Assembly (NCBI GenBank): GCA_946965045.2
Contig: OX337241.1
Location: 2,971,744-3,035,743 of the forward strand
Length of the DNA: 64,000 nucleotides
Reading direction: 5' to 3'
Origin: Epithemia pelagica
Taxonomy: Eukaryota; Bacillariophyta; Bacillariophyceae; Surirellales; Surirellaceae
Part shown: positions 44,048-55,380 of the stretch, piece after piece
Numbering within the stretch: the stretch's first letter is position 1
Layout: each line of letters opens with the position of its first letter
Position numbers and translations under genes: made by a program
The notes under the pieces: model-generated
The model's input: the letters and a program-made list of their open reading frames with translations, nothing else
Told to the model about the DNA's origin: nothing
Databases searched by the model: none

Positions 44048-44805
44048 GGACATTGATGCTCGGTAGAGCAGACAATCAGGTAGGTCACCAACCGATACAA
44101 GCTTCTCAGGGTCAGAGAAGCAGGCAAGTCGAAGTCTATCAGAAGGATAGTCGGGACACAAAAGAGGATGTGATAAATGGTGATATTGTTAGATTGTGTG
44201 TTGATTACTACGATAGGTCTACGTGAAATGTTCGGTCCTGCCAAGGTTCATGTGTCATAGGTTCTTGGCGGCAACAGGTTTGGAATAGTTGGAGTTGATT
44301 CATGTGATGTATATGACATGTATATGTGGGCGGATAACATATACAGGGTCAACAGCTCTTGCTTTGGGTTGGCATAGTTGTTTTCATGGCGCGCAGCTTG
44401 TTGACACTTTGGAGATTGTGGGAATGGAAATATGGTCTCGCGTGATCGTGTGTCGTGCTTGGGATACTTAGACCGTTGGATCGGATAGATGCCGATAGCG
44501 CTCGGATGTCGCTTGGGCGCGCTCGATGATTTCGGGCGCGTACGCTTAGGGCGTTAGTATAATGTCCGAGCAACGGCCAAATTTATGTCCGTTGTAATAC
44601 CGCACGACCCAGTTTAGTCTTGAGAGTGAGTTCGTCAATCCATTCTCACTTTTCATGATTTGCGAAGAAATATAGGTCGATATAGCGCGAAGCTAGGAAA
44701 CATAGCTCGAAGCTAGAGGGCATGATGCGATAGCACGAGGCTATGTGACATGGGGAATCGATGAGATGTAGAATCTAACCACCATAGACGGTGAGAATTC
44801 TAACA
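44023..44805 (-). repeat. Copia-B copy 2, 3' LTR in element orientation
   Basis: 783 bp. The plus-strand sequence begins tgttacaattc and ends gaattctaaca. The polypurine tract gttgtggggag lies beside it (plus-strand 44806-44816). The end of the LTR overlaps the pol stop codon. Confidence 0.95.
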
Positions 44806-47508
44806 CTCCCCACAACTCGTCGTTTCAGCCTTGTCATCATTGGATTTGTTGAGATCTTGAACTTCTCCTTTCCAAAACAACAATGGCTTGAGCATGGGCC
44901 AAATAGATACGAAATCCCAATGTTTGCTAAGGATATCGGCAGGGTTGGTCTTTCCATCTTTCCAGTAGAATGCAACATACTTTGCTGCGATGGCTTCACG
45001 AACTCGGTGGTATGACAGAAGATGGTGTCTCTTGGATAGTATGGAGTGAGGAACGGTTGCATTGAGCACAACAGATCTGTTATCTCCGTACAAGTAACTT
45101 CGCTCTCGGATAGGTACTCCAAGGTAGCGGAGAGAATGTCGTAATTCTGTAATCTGATCTATTGCTGTCCGTGCAGCCACAAACTCGGATCCATAGGTAG
45201 CAGTTTCCACCGTGCTCTGTCTCTTGCTGTACCAGTCAATAGGTGTTCCGTTCAACAAATGTAGAACACCAGTGACGGATTTACCAGTGACTATGTCATG
45301 CATGAGATTGGCATCAACATAATGAGTTGTGGTAACATAGCGGCCAAGAGGTGTTGGGCAGTCTTCAGGAATACGTTCACTTGCATTCGAATAGACAGTG
45401 CGAGTCCAATCAAATTCTTGGGTAGGAAGACTTGAATAATCAGGCTCTCCAATCCTAAATCTGATTGCGCCTTCTGGGAGATGTGCAAGGTATCCATAGA
45501 TACGCTTGGCTCTATCAAGATGTCCTTTCCTCGGAGCAGCACGAAAGCGTGATAGCGTCATTGTAGCGGTGAAGACGTCGAAACGACCAATAGTGATCAC
45601 CCATTGGAGTTGTCCAATCAGAGTTTGGAAATGGCTAGTACCTTCTTCATCAAGGAGCTCAGAATCATCCAATTCAGGATGGTCTCCACCAATAAGAGGT
45701 GTTTTGGCTTTCTTGGGTTTCTCCTTGAAGATTCGTTCGAAAGTGTCCATCATCTTACCAATGTAGCGTCTTGGATCTGCTACGAATGTTCCATCAGAAT
45801 CCTTGGTGTAACAACATCCCAAATGGAAATCAATAGGTCCATCTCCTTTGAGTTTGAAGTTGTATTTCTCCTTCAGGATCTTGCAGATATTCCCAGGATC
45901 AGTAGAAATAATGGCTAAGTCATCAACGTATACGGCAATGTATTCGTAACAGTCTTCTCCAGGTGCTTTCCTCATCCAGATATCCGGATCTGCTTTGCTT
46001 GGTGAAAATCCCATGTCTGTCAAAACATCGAATAAGACATCATGCCAGCGTGCGCCTGATGACTTCAATCCATAAAGTGCCTTGTATATAATCAGGATGT
46101 GACCTTCTAATTCCTTGAATTCAGGTCCTGCGACAATGAAAATTTTCTCCCCTGTCAAGGCTTCCAGATATGCATTTCCAATATCTGCTCCCCATATTTC
46201 CAAGTCATTCAAAGTACCCAGGAATAAGGCAATGCGGAGGTTGCGAATGGAGACAACACCTGAATAGATTGTCTCAACAGGTTCTTTTGTGAGATGTCCA
46301 TCTGCGACAAGTCTTGCTTTATGTCGTCCATCATGTTTTACGTCAAAGACAAGATGCACACGTATCTTATGATATCCTTCAGGTGCATTGGATACTTTCC
46401 CTTTAATGAAGATGGCTTTCCCAAAATCCTTGAATGTCTTGTAGGACTGGATCTGTGACAATTCTAATTCTGTTGCATCCTGCCACTTTGTGTTGCCATG
46501 TTGTTTATCAAGAGCAACAGCTTCCTCATAATTGCGTGGTACTTGAAATCCAAACTTATACTTGACGGAATGGTGAACTTGTTTAATCCTTGACTGTTTG
46601 GCTGCTCGAATGAGACGTTTGCTTGTTTTGACATAACGTTTCAAATGCTTCCATCCAGGTTCGTTGAGTAAACCATGTTTCTTTCCATAAATTGCTACAG
46701 TGATCGGATCATCATTGGCGATGAGTGATAAAGGTTCATAGGTAGTCTCCCCAGTTTCCCAATCAACAAGCAAATTATATTTGCTCCCCTTGTAATCTGG
46801 ATCAGTTGTGTTCAGTGGGCCTTGATGGGCAATGACATCCCTGAACCTGAAAAGATTATCTCCAGAGGTTTGAGCTTGGTTATCTCGTTCGATATACTCC
46901 ATGAGTTGATTATAGGATATCATCTCATCAACATCAGAATTTGTCTTTCGGTAAATGTACTTGACACGTTCTTCCTGTTTCGTTGCTTCTTCATTAAGAT
47001 CAATGACTCGTTTGATGACACGTGCACGGTGTCGCTCCCCATTTTCTTCTGTGTCGCATAGGAATGTGCGTCCTATCATGTCGTCAAAATCGATCGTGGG
47101 CATTGGTTTGGATGGATCTTCACTATCACTGCGAATGAAGACAGTGTCAGCTTGCTTATCATTGTCATCCTTCTCAGACGAATCCTCCCCTGAAGGTCGA
47201 TCCACACGTAGGTTAGGTGTAGTGGATTCAACACGGCGAACGGCAGAACGATAGATTATCTGGTTATCCTGGGTGAGAATTTTCCAAGTAAAAGAATCAC
47301 CAACATTGTGAGCAAAACCAACCCAGTGGCCAAGTTTCTCATCAGAAGAAGATGGATATGAACCGGAATTGGGTTCAGCGGGGTCGACACGGTAGTAAAC
47401 CTCATCCCAGAAAGGAAAGAACAAGAGATGAGTAATGTCGGGTGGGCGACCGGAGAGAGCCTCAAGAGGAGTGCGACCGGAGTGGGTGGGTGATGACGTA
47501 TGTTTCAA
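44800..47508 (-). pseudogene. pol: Copia-B copy 2 pol, 3' part: RT and RNase H, out of frame
   Basis: About 900 codons open on the minus strand, starting just after the integrase deletion and therefore out of frame with gag. RT shows DIGNAYLEALTGEKIFIV and EYIAVYVDDLAIIS (YVDD). RNase H shows TTHYVDANLMHD, STVETATYGSEFVAART and YGDNRSVVLNAT. The last Cys codon and stop are TGTTAG, the first six bases of the LTR. No natural start codon opens this frame, so RT would be made only with a frameshift. Confidence 0.92.
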
Positions 47509-50372
47509 TAAGTCACAGACATAGGTTCAGATCGATACTCCCCAATAAGCAAAGTGCGAAGAATGTCTTTGACCTTTTGAGAGATGAGAGATGAACCACC
47601 ATCACTGATAAGGGTCTCCATGGCACCACGAAACCGGATGTTATCCTGGAGAGTATTGACAAACTGTTTGGTCGACTTGATCCCATAGATATCAGTAACC
47701 AGAGTATCTCGACCAACAAAGATTTGTGCGACTTTACCGCCATGGTCAACAGCAGGGGTGTCGGAGAAAACCGAGTCAGTAGCAACGGGTTCATGACGTC
47801 GAGGTATATTAAGGACCGGATTGCGAGCCTTGAAATGTTTCTTGAGGGTGTCGTGGTCAAAAGTGATGCTACCATTACGTGTAGTGTGCTTGAACGTATC
47901 GGCAATAACATCTTCAGATTGCCAACCAAAGAATGGACGGAACTTCTTCCAGTCATACGCTTCCTGGTAACGACGGTGGACAGAGGCATGAAGTGTAGGA
48001 TCATTACCTTCTGCGTCAGCATAGATAGAAAAGAAGGGTGCGTCGTCAGGTCCATGATCATATGGGAGATCCAAAAGGAGATTGAGGTTACAAACAACAC
48101 GATCAGTGTACTCCCCATAGTTGTCATATGGATGGTTCGACATACTACCATCAGTCTTGACGTGTTTCCAATCAGGATCATTGTCAGAGGGTGTGGGAGA
48201 ATACGAATGGTCCAGAACACCAGGATCCCATGTGTCGGGTGACGTGAAGATGATCTGAGGTAAGGTATCCATGTCATCGTCGCTGGGGATACCCAAGGAG
48301 TGGATGTAGGCTAACCCATCCTTGATGTGAAGGGGTATGGCACGACCATCAAGTGTAGTGATGCGTTGTTTACCATCAACTTTAACAGATCGTTCATCAA
48401 CAGCAAGTCCGAAATGCTCGAATTGACCAGGAGCATGGATAGATAAGCCCTTCCCATAATAAGCATATTCATTGAAGATGCCGACAATAGGTCCATCATT
48501 GGTCTCAAACTTTGCGGCACATGTGACGACAGGAAGCCCAGTAAGTTCATGGTTATCAATACCCACAATAGTGATATGACGGCCAGTCTTAGAAAGGATG
48601 CGCATGTCAGAACCAGCAAGTCCTCCATTAGCACCACGGTCAATCAATTGATTCCCTGGTAAAGTAGATTTCCTGGAAAACAGATAGCGTGGGACATGCC
48701 CTGCTTGTTTATGCATGTTGGCTTTGAAAGTAACCTTCTTGCTTGTCTTGGACTTGGCGTTAGAAAGAACACTAGTCAGGTCAGTTGCCGGGTGATTGAT
48801 ATCAGTCGTCATGGCTTGGTTGATAAATTGTGTAACCGGATCTGAATCATCTGAATGCTCAGGGACTACGCCAGGTGAGTCGTCATCAGATGCAACTTGG
48901 TTGGGGTCAGGATCAGGTTCCGGATCAATGTCGAGGGCATGTGTTTGCACTGTCCTCGGTGTTGTTGATGAAGGTGCTTGAATCATCTTGTTATACTCAA
49001 TGATCAACTTGCGATCTTCTTCAGAAAGTTTGAACCATAGGTCACGCGGTAGACTAACCTTGGACGAAGAGGATGGAGATTCAGATGTCGCTTTGGTGTT
49101 GTGGACATGATACTCCATATCATCTTGTGAGGTTATGTCAGCATCTGTATCTTGGCCATATAGTGATTCATGTTGTTTGACATGTCGACGGCGACTATGA
49201 ACAGATGACTGGGTTGCTTGATCATGGTCATAAGCTGCGTCTAGAAGGAGACGGAAGTATGATTGATAGCAAAGGGATTTTGCACCGGATTTGGTGTTCA
49301 CCACATTATCCAAGATCTTGACTCGGCGGAGATCAGGTACCTTTTCTACAGCTTGCATGAGGAAGGTCATCCTGGTATGATCAGGGATGCGATCAGACAA
49401 TGTCACTAAATTGTCTAGCAAACGTAGCTGCTCTTGAAAGTGTAGAAGAAATTGACGTGTTGTTCCGCGCCATGTGTCGTCAAGACGTAGATTGGAAATG
49501 TAGTTGGTTAAGCGGAGGACTTCTCGCTTTGCTAGGTCGGATTCGGTATGCAAAGAGTGTAACTTCTGCAATACGGCACGCGCATCTTCATCATGTTCAT
49601 GTTCACGTACATAGGCTCGACCTTGGTCAGTCTGAATGATACGGACAAGAACGGAGTAAAGAAATACTTGTTGCTCTTGAAAAAGTTCTTCGGCATACTC
49701 ATCATCATGGGGTGGTGTGTATTTGAAATTCAGGACGTTGGATAGGCCTTGAGCCTTAGCTGTAGTTTTGAATACACGCCAGAATGAATCGTAGTATCGT
49801 TCATCCTTGAATACCTCGTATGCAGTTGCGTCGCGCTTAGTTCCCTTTCTGAATGCTGTAAGGTCTTGTTGAGATTGGGATGCGGCAGTAACTGTGCTGA
49901 CAGATTTCACAGATGACGGTGACTTCATTGGCGAGACTGGGACTTGACTAGGTGGTCCCTTAGAGAAATCTGTGTTGATCCTCCAAGTGTTGAACTCTTT
50001 CCTCGTTAGGTTCATCCAGTCGCTATTGGATAGCTCGTCTTGAATTTCATTGGTCTTGTATGTGGCCCAATAAGCCAAGAGCTTGATCTGCTGTCTTGTG
50101 GGGCCTTGTAGATCATGTGTCTGTTTGTTGACCTTGTATTGTGTCAGTTCCTTCATGGATTCCTCGGTATTAGTTTGCATATACGAGATAACATGGGTAA
50201 TGTTCTCAAAACCATGGTATTTCATCCACTTCATTAAGTAGTCGGCCCTTTCTTTGGTGAAGAATTGGCAGACAGTAAATATGATGTGGTCGAATAGGTC
50301 TGTGTCCGAGACATTGTCTTGGTTATCTTCTCCCTTAGGAGTCGTAGGTGTCTTGGGTGATTGAGGATCCAT
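47505..50372 (-). pseudogene. gag-pol: Copia-B copy 2 gag, protease and integrase, truncated
   Basis: 955 residues identical in layout to copy 1, from MDPQSPKTPTTPKG to IGEYRSEP, then MSVTY and stop. Compared with copy 1 (43486-43600), 115 bases are missing between gaacc and tatgtctgtg, with tat at both edges. The loss removes HQHQNKAENRYQTVK, which holds the third catalytic acid of integrase, and shifts the frame. Adding 115 bases to the span 44800-50372 gives 5,688, exactly the copy 1 length, so this is the only size change. Gag and protease could still be made. Confidence 0.93.
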
Positions 50373-50692
50373 GGTGTTATTTGGTTGGTTCGATGTTTAT
50401 TTAATGTGCGGTGTGATGTGGTTTATTTAATGTGTGATGTGATGTGAACCCGGATGTACCACGTGTGCCACGTATGTACCACGTATGTGATACCCGGATG
50501 TGTGTTGTGATGTGCGACTCCTGGAAATTTCCGTTGATTTCGACAAATTTTCGCCGAGTTTCAACAAATTTTCGCCGAATTTTCGCGATTTGACGGGAAT
50601 GTGTGGCGTGTTGTGCGACCAAGGGTACCCGGATGTGCGTTGAGTTTAAGTCTTGGAAAGGTTTTGAGAGGACGGGAGTTAACTATGAGTAA
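50373..50692 (-). promoter_or_regulatory. Spacer between ORF1 and gag-pol, copy 2
   Basis: Near-identical to 40317-40636 with the same repeated catccgggt and cacattaaataaac elements in inverse orientation. Conservation in two separately inserted copies supports a role, but not which one. Confidence 0.4.
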
Positions 50693-51472
50693 TTAAGCTT
50701 CGGTCTCTGAATCCTCACCCTCTTCCGAATGATCAGAGTCGCTTCCAGGCTCAGATGGGGCAGCACAAGCAACAGAAGAAGGGGAATCACCTTCAGCCAG
50801 GTGGTTCTCGACCTCGGCACGCAAAGGGTAGATAGTTGCACGATGGTCCTCGATGGTATGGACCTCGTGGATGTAGGCAACGTAGTTATCTAGGCGTACA
50901 ACGTTAGGAGGCAGAGGGCAAGTCGTCGCGTTCACGACGTGGATGGTATTGTAGTATCCAGTTGGGCGCTCGAAGGTTAGGAAGCGAAGGTGGACAGTAC
51001 GGATGGGGTTGCCCGAGAGGGCGGCAAAGATGAGGCGACGCCTCGGAGAACGATGAAGTTGGTCGTTCAGACGGTCAATGTCTTCTTGGTCGACGATGTG
51101 GGTCACCGATTGGAACTGGCGTTCGATCTGGGTCTCCCCACGGATGATCTCGGGATCGAAGGTCGAACAAGTTGGTTGGCGGAAGTACTTGATATGATCA
51201 GCAATCAACCGGGTGGTACGACGGGATCGAGAAGGGACGAGCCGACGAGGCAGACTCGGGGGCCGAAGCAACGGCGCAGGGATTGGAGCGTGAGGCTGGG
51301 TTGGAGTCTCGAATGGGTTGCTGTTGGAACTGTCGACGGAGATGTTGACCGATGTGTTGGCTGCCTTCGGCGTCGGCACCAGTTCCTGCTGCACCAGGGT
51401 ATCGGGCTGCCCGGGATGCAGGTTGGCTCGATAGATCTGTCGTACAGGAGTGATAATCTCGTTAGTATCCAT
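50693..51472 (-). CDS. Copia-B copy 2 accessory protein (ORF1)
   Basis: 259 residues, unbroken, same start and end as the copy 1 frame. Differences that I see are PSLPRR for PSPPRR, AEVENHL for TEVENHL and EGDSPSS for EGDTPSS. The conservation of the frame beside a broken gag-pol suggests that the element was recently active. The product is not recognised. A 166-codon frame runs on the opposite strand through the same region in both copies; I regard that as a by-product of base composition. Confidence 0.75.
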   Translation of the reverse strand: MDTNEIITPVRQIYRANLHPGQPDTLVQQELVPTPKAANTSVNISVDSSNSNPFETPTQPHAPIPAPLLRPPSLPRRLVPSRSRRTTRLIADHIKYFRQPTCSTFDPEIIRGETQIERQFQSVTHIVDQEDIDRLNDQLHRSPRRRLIFAALSGNPIRTVHLRFLTFERPTGYYNTIHVVNATTCPLPPNVVRLDNYVAYIHEVHTIEDHRATIYPLRAEVENHLAEGDSPSSVACAAPSEPGSDSDHSEEGEDSETEA

Positions 51473-51493
51473 GAAACCACAAGGAAATAAGCT

Positions 51494-51507
51494 TTGAGAC
51501 TGTTAAT
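51494..51507 (+). other. Copia-B copy 2 primer-binding site
   Basis: The plus strand reads tgagactgttaatc directly against the LTR at 51508, equal to an anticodon-arm half of tRNA-Asn (loop CTGTTAA). See the copy 1 site at 39501-39514. Confidence 0.6.
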
Positions 51508-52291
51508 CTGTTACAATTCTTTCTGAATCGTAGGGACATTGATGCTCGGTAGAGCAGACAATCAGGTAGGTCACCAACCGATACAAGCTTCTCAGGGTCA
51601 GAGAAGCAGGCAAGTCGAAGTCTATCAGAAGGATAGTCGGGACACAAAAGAGGATGTGATAAATGGTGATATTGTTAGATTGTGTGTTGATTACTACGAT
51701 AGGTCTACGTGAAATGTTCGGTCCTGCCAAGGTTCATGTGTCATAGGTTCTTGGCGGCAACAGGTTTGGAATAGTTGGAGTTGATTCATGTGATGTATAT
51801 GACATGTATATGTGGGCGGATAACATATACAGGGTCAACAGCTCTTGCTTTGGGTTGGCATAGTTGTTTTCATGGCGCGCAGCTTGTTGACAATTTGGAG
51901 ATTGTGGGAATGGAAATATGGTCTCGCGTGATCGTGTGTCGTGCTTGGGATACTTAGACCGTTGGATCGGATAGATGCCGATAGCGCTCGGATGTCGCTT
52001 GGGCGCGCTCGATGATTTCGGGCGCGTACGCTTAGGGCGTTAGTATAATGTCCGAGCAACGGCCAAATTTATGTCCGTTGTAATACCGCACGACCCAGTT
52101 TAGTCTTGAGAGTGAGTTCGTCAATCCATTCTCACTTTTCATGATTTGCGAAGAAATATAGGTCGATATAGCGCGAAGCTAGGAAACATAGCTCGAAGCT
52201 AGAGGGCATGATGCGATAGCACGAGGCTATGTGACATGGGGAATCGATGAGATGTAGAATCTAACCACCATAGACGGTGAGAATTCTAACA
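51508..52291 (-). repeat. Copia-B copy 2, 5' LTR in element orientation
   Basis: About 784 bp, one base longer than the partner at 44023-44805 by my count. One substitution distinguishes them (gacaatttgg here, gacactttgg there). Carries the same TAGC-N5-GCTA triplet near the high-coordinate end. Confidence 0.95.
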
Positions 52292-52296
52292 CCAAT

Positions 52297-54598
52297 GCCC
52301 ACGATCGATTTTGACGACATGATAGGACGCACATTCCTATGCGACACAGAAGAAAATGGGGAGCGACATCGTGCACGTGTCATCAAACGAGTCATTGATC
52401 TTAATGAAGAAGCAACGAAACAGGAAGAACGTGTCAAATACATCTACCGAAAGACAAATTCTGATGTTGATGAGATGATATCCTATAATCAACTCATGGA
52501 GTATATCGAACGAGATAACCAAGCTCAAACCTCTGGAGATAATCTTTTCAGGTTCAGGGATGTCATTGCCCATCAAGGCCCACTGAACACAACTGATCCA
52601 GATTACAAGGGGAGCAAATATAATTTGCTTGTTGATTGGGAAACTGGGGAGACTATCTATGAACCTTTATCACTCATCGCCAATGATGATCCGATCACTG
52701 TAGCAATTTATGGAAAGAAACATGGTTTACTCAACGAACCTGGATGGAAGCATTTGAAACGTTATGTCAAAACAAGCAAACGTCTCATTCGAGCAGCCAA
52801 ACAGTCAAGGATTAAACAAGTTCATCATTCCGTCAAGTATAAGTTTGGATTCCAAGTACCACGCAATTATGAGGAAGCTGTCGCTCTTGATAAACAACAT
52901 GGCAACACAAAGTGGCAGGATGCAACAGAATTAGAATTGTCACAGATCCAGTCCTACAAGACATTCAAGGATTTTGGGAAAGCCATCTTCATTAAAGGGA
53001 AAGTATCCAATGCACCTGAAGGATATCATAAGATACGTGTACATCTTGTCTTTGACGTAAAACATGATGGACGACATAAAGCAAGACTTGTCGCAGATGG
53101 ACATCTCACGAAAGAACCTGTTGAGACAATCTATTCAGGTGTTGTTTCCATTCGCAACCTCCGCATTGCCTTATTCCTGGGTACTTTGAATGACTTGGAA
53201 ATATGGGGAGCAGATATTGGAAATGCATATCTGGAAGCCTTGACAGGGGAGGAAATTTTCATTGTCGCAGGACCTGAATTCAAGGAATTAGAAGGTCACA
53301 TCCTGATTATATACAAGGCACTTTATGGATTGAAGTCATCAGGCGCACGCTGGCATGATGTCTTATTCGATGTTTTGACAGACATGGGATTTTCACCAAG
53401 CAAAGCAGATCCGGATATCTGGATGAGGAAAGCACCTGGAGAAGACTGTTACGAATACATTGCCGTATACGTTGATGACTTAGCCATTATTTCTACTGAT
53501 CCTGGGAATATCTGCAAGATCCTGAAGGAGAAATACAACTTCAAACTCAAAGGAGATGGACCTATTGATTTCCATTTGGGATGTTGTTACACCAAGGATT
53601 CTGATGGAACATTAGTAGCAGATCCAAGACGCTACATTGGTAAGATGATGGACACTTTCGAACGAATCTTCAAGGAGAAACCCAAGAAAGCCAAAACACC
53701 TCTTATTGGTGGAGACCATCCTGAATTGGATGATTCTGAGCTCCTTGATGAAGAAGGTACTAGCCATTTCCAAACTCTCATTGGACAACTCCAATGGGTG
53801 ATCACTATTGGTCGTTTCGACGTCTTCACCGCTACAATGACGCTATCACGCTTTCGCGCTGCTCCAAGGAAAGGACATCTTGATAGAGCCAAGCATATCT
53901 ATGGATACCTTGCACATCTCCCAGAAGGCGCAATCAGATTTAGGATTGGAGAGCCTGATTATTCAAGTCTTCCTACCCAAGAATTTGATTGGACTCGCAC
54001 TGTCTATTCGAATGCAAGTGAACGTATTCCTGAAGACTGCCCAACACCTCTTGGCCGCTATGTTACCACAACTCATTATGTTGATGCCAATCTCATGCAT
54101 GACATAGTCACTGGTAAATCCGTCACTGCTGTTCTACATTTGTTGAACGGAACACCTATTGACTGGTACAGCAAGAGACAGAGCACGGTGGAAACTGCTA
54201 CCTATGGATCCGAGTTTGTGGCTGCAAGGACAGCAATAGATCAGATTACAGAATTACGACATTCTCTCCGCTATCTTGGAGTACCTATCCGAGAGCGAAG
54301 TTACATGTACGGAGATAACAGATCCGTTGTGCTCAATGCAACCGTTCCTCATTCCATACTATCCAAGAGACACCATCTTCTGTCATACCACCGAGTTCGT
54401 GAAGCCATCGCAGCAAAGTATGTTGCATTCTACTGGAAAGATGGAAAGACCAACCCTGCCGATATCCTTAGCAAACATTGGGATTTCGTATCTATTTGGC
54501 CCATGCTCAAGCCATTGCTGTTTTGGAAAGGAGAAGTTCAAGATCTCAACAAATCCAATGATGACAAGGCTGAAACGACGAGTTGTGGGGAGTGTTAG
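52297..54598 (+). pseudogene. pol: Copia-B copy 1 pol, 3' part: RT and RNase H
   Basis: Continues the copy 1 polyprotein after copy 2. It opens PTIDFDDMIGRTFLCDTEE. A connection region (GERHRARVIKRVID, KQHGNTKWQDATELELSQ) leads into RT with ADGHLTKEPVETIYSGVVS, DIGNAYLEALTGEEIFIV and YIAVYVDDLAIIS. RNase H shows HYVDANLMHDIVTGKSVTA, TYGSEFVAARTAIDQ and YGDNRSVVLNA. It ends TSCGEC with the final TGT and the TAG taken from the LTR start. No stops or shifts inside, so copy 1 was probably functional until copy 2 entered. Confidence 0.93.
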
Positions 54599-55375
54599 AA
54601 TTCTCACCGTCTATGGTGGTTAGATTCTACATCTCATCGATTCCCCATGTCACATAGCCTCGTGCTATCGCATCATGCCCTCTAGCTTCGAGCTATGTTT
54701 CCTAGCTTCGCGCTATATCGACCTATATTTCTTCGCAAATCATGAAAAGTGAGAATAGATTGACGAACTCACTCTCAAGACTAAACTGGGTCGTGCGGTA
54801 TTACAACGGACGTAAATTTGGCCGTTGCTCGGACATTATACTAACGCCCTAAGCGTACGCGCCCGAAATCATCGAGCGCGCCCAAGCGACATCCGAGCGC
54901 TATCGGCATCTATCCGACCCAACGGTCTAAGTATCCCAAGCACGACACACGATCACGCGAGACCATATTTCCATTCCCACAATCTCCAAAGTGTCAACAA
55001 GCTGCGCGCCATGAAAACAACTATGCCAACCCAAAGCAAGAGCTGTTGACCCTGTATATGTTATCCGCCCACATATACATGTCATATACATCACATGAAT
55101 CAACTCCAACTATTCCAAACCTGTTGCCGCCAAGAACCTATGACACATGACCCTTGGCAGGACCGAACATTTCACGTAGACCTATCGTAGTAATCAACAC
55201 ACAATCTAACAATATCACCATTTATCACATCCTCTTTTGTGTCCCGACTATCCTTCTGATAGACTTCGACTTGCTTGCTTCTCTGACCCTGAGAAGCTTG
55301 TATCGGTTGGTGACCTACCTGATTGTCTGCTCTACCGAGCATCAATGTCCCTACGATTCAGAAAGAATTGTAACA
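54593..55375 (+). repeat. Copia-B copy 1, 3' LTR
   Basis: 783 bp, preceded by the polypurine tract gttgtggggag (54582-54592). Ends gaattgtaaca, then target copy caaac and copia-A integrase sequence. Confidence 0.95.
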
Positions 55376-55380
55376 CAAAC

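Larger units (their letters stand above)
44023..52291 (-). mobile_element. Ty1/copia retrotransposon copia-B copy 2, innermost element
   Basis: A full-length element of the same family as copy 1 in opposite orientation, LTR to LTR, with the target duplication ccaat at 44018-44022 and 52292-52296. The LTRs share several bases not found in copy 1 (for example gaccttggc context tgaaccttgg versus tgacccttgg, and gacataaat versus gacgtaaat), so this is a separate insertion and not an inverted piece of copy 1. ORF1 is intact. Gag-pol has a 115-bp deletion in integrase. Length about 8.3 kb. Confidence 0.95.
38718..55375 (+). mobile_element. Ty1/copia retrotransposon copia-B copy 1, middle element
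   Basis: LTRs of 783 bp (38718-39500, 54593-55375) start TGTTAGAATTC and end GAATTGTAACA. The target duplication caaac is at 38713-38717 and 55376-55380, inside the integrase region of copia-A. The internal region has an accessory frame, then one long gag-pol frame. Copy 2 sits inside it. The two LTRs differ at two positions that I can see (catccatcc / catctatcc; aaattgtc / aaagtgtc), consistent with a young insertion. Removing copy 2 leaves 8.4 kb with an uninterrupted polyprotein. Confidence 0.95.

Noticed and set aside
38718-44805. Reading the inverted LTR pair 38718-39500 / 44023-44805 as the ends of one element
   Set aside because: The target duplications and LTR variants pair 38718 with 54593 and 44023 with 51508; inverted LTRs arise from nesting in opposite orientation.
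47724-48242. 172-codon frame antisense to copia-B integrase
   Set aside because: It overlaps well-supported integrase on the other strand and repeats only because the element does.
50990-51490. 166-codon frame antisense to the copia-B accessory gene, present in both copies
   Set aside because: The sense frame has a proper start next to the primer site and fits the element; the antisense frame looks like a by-product of GC-rich codons.
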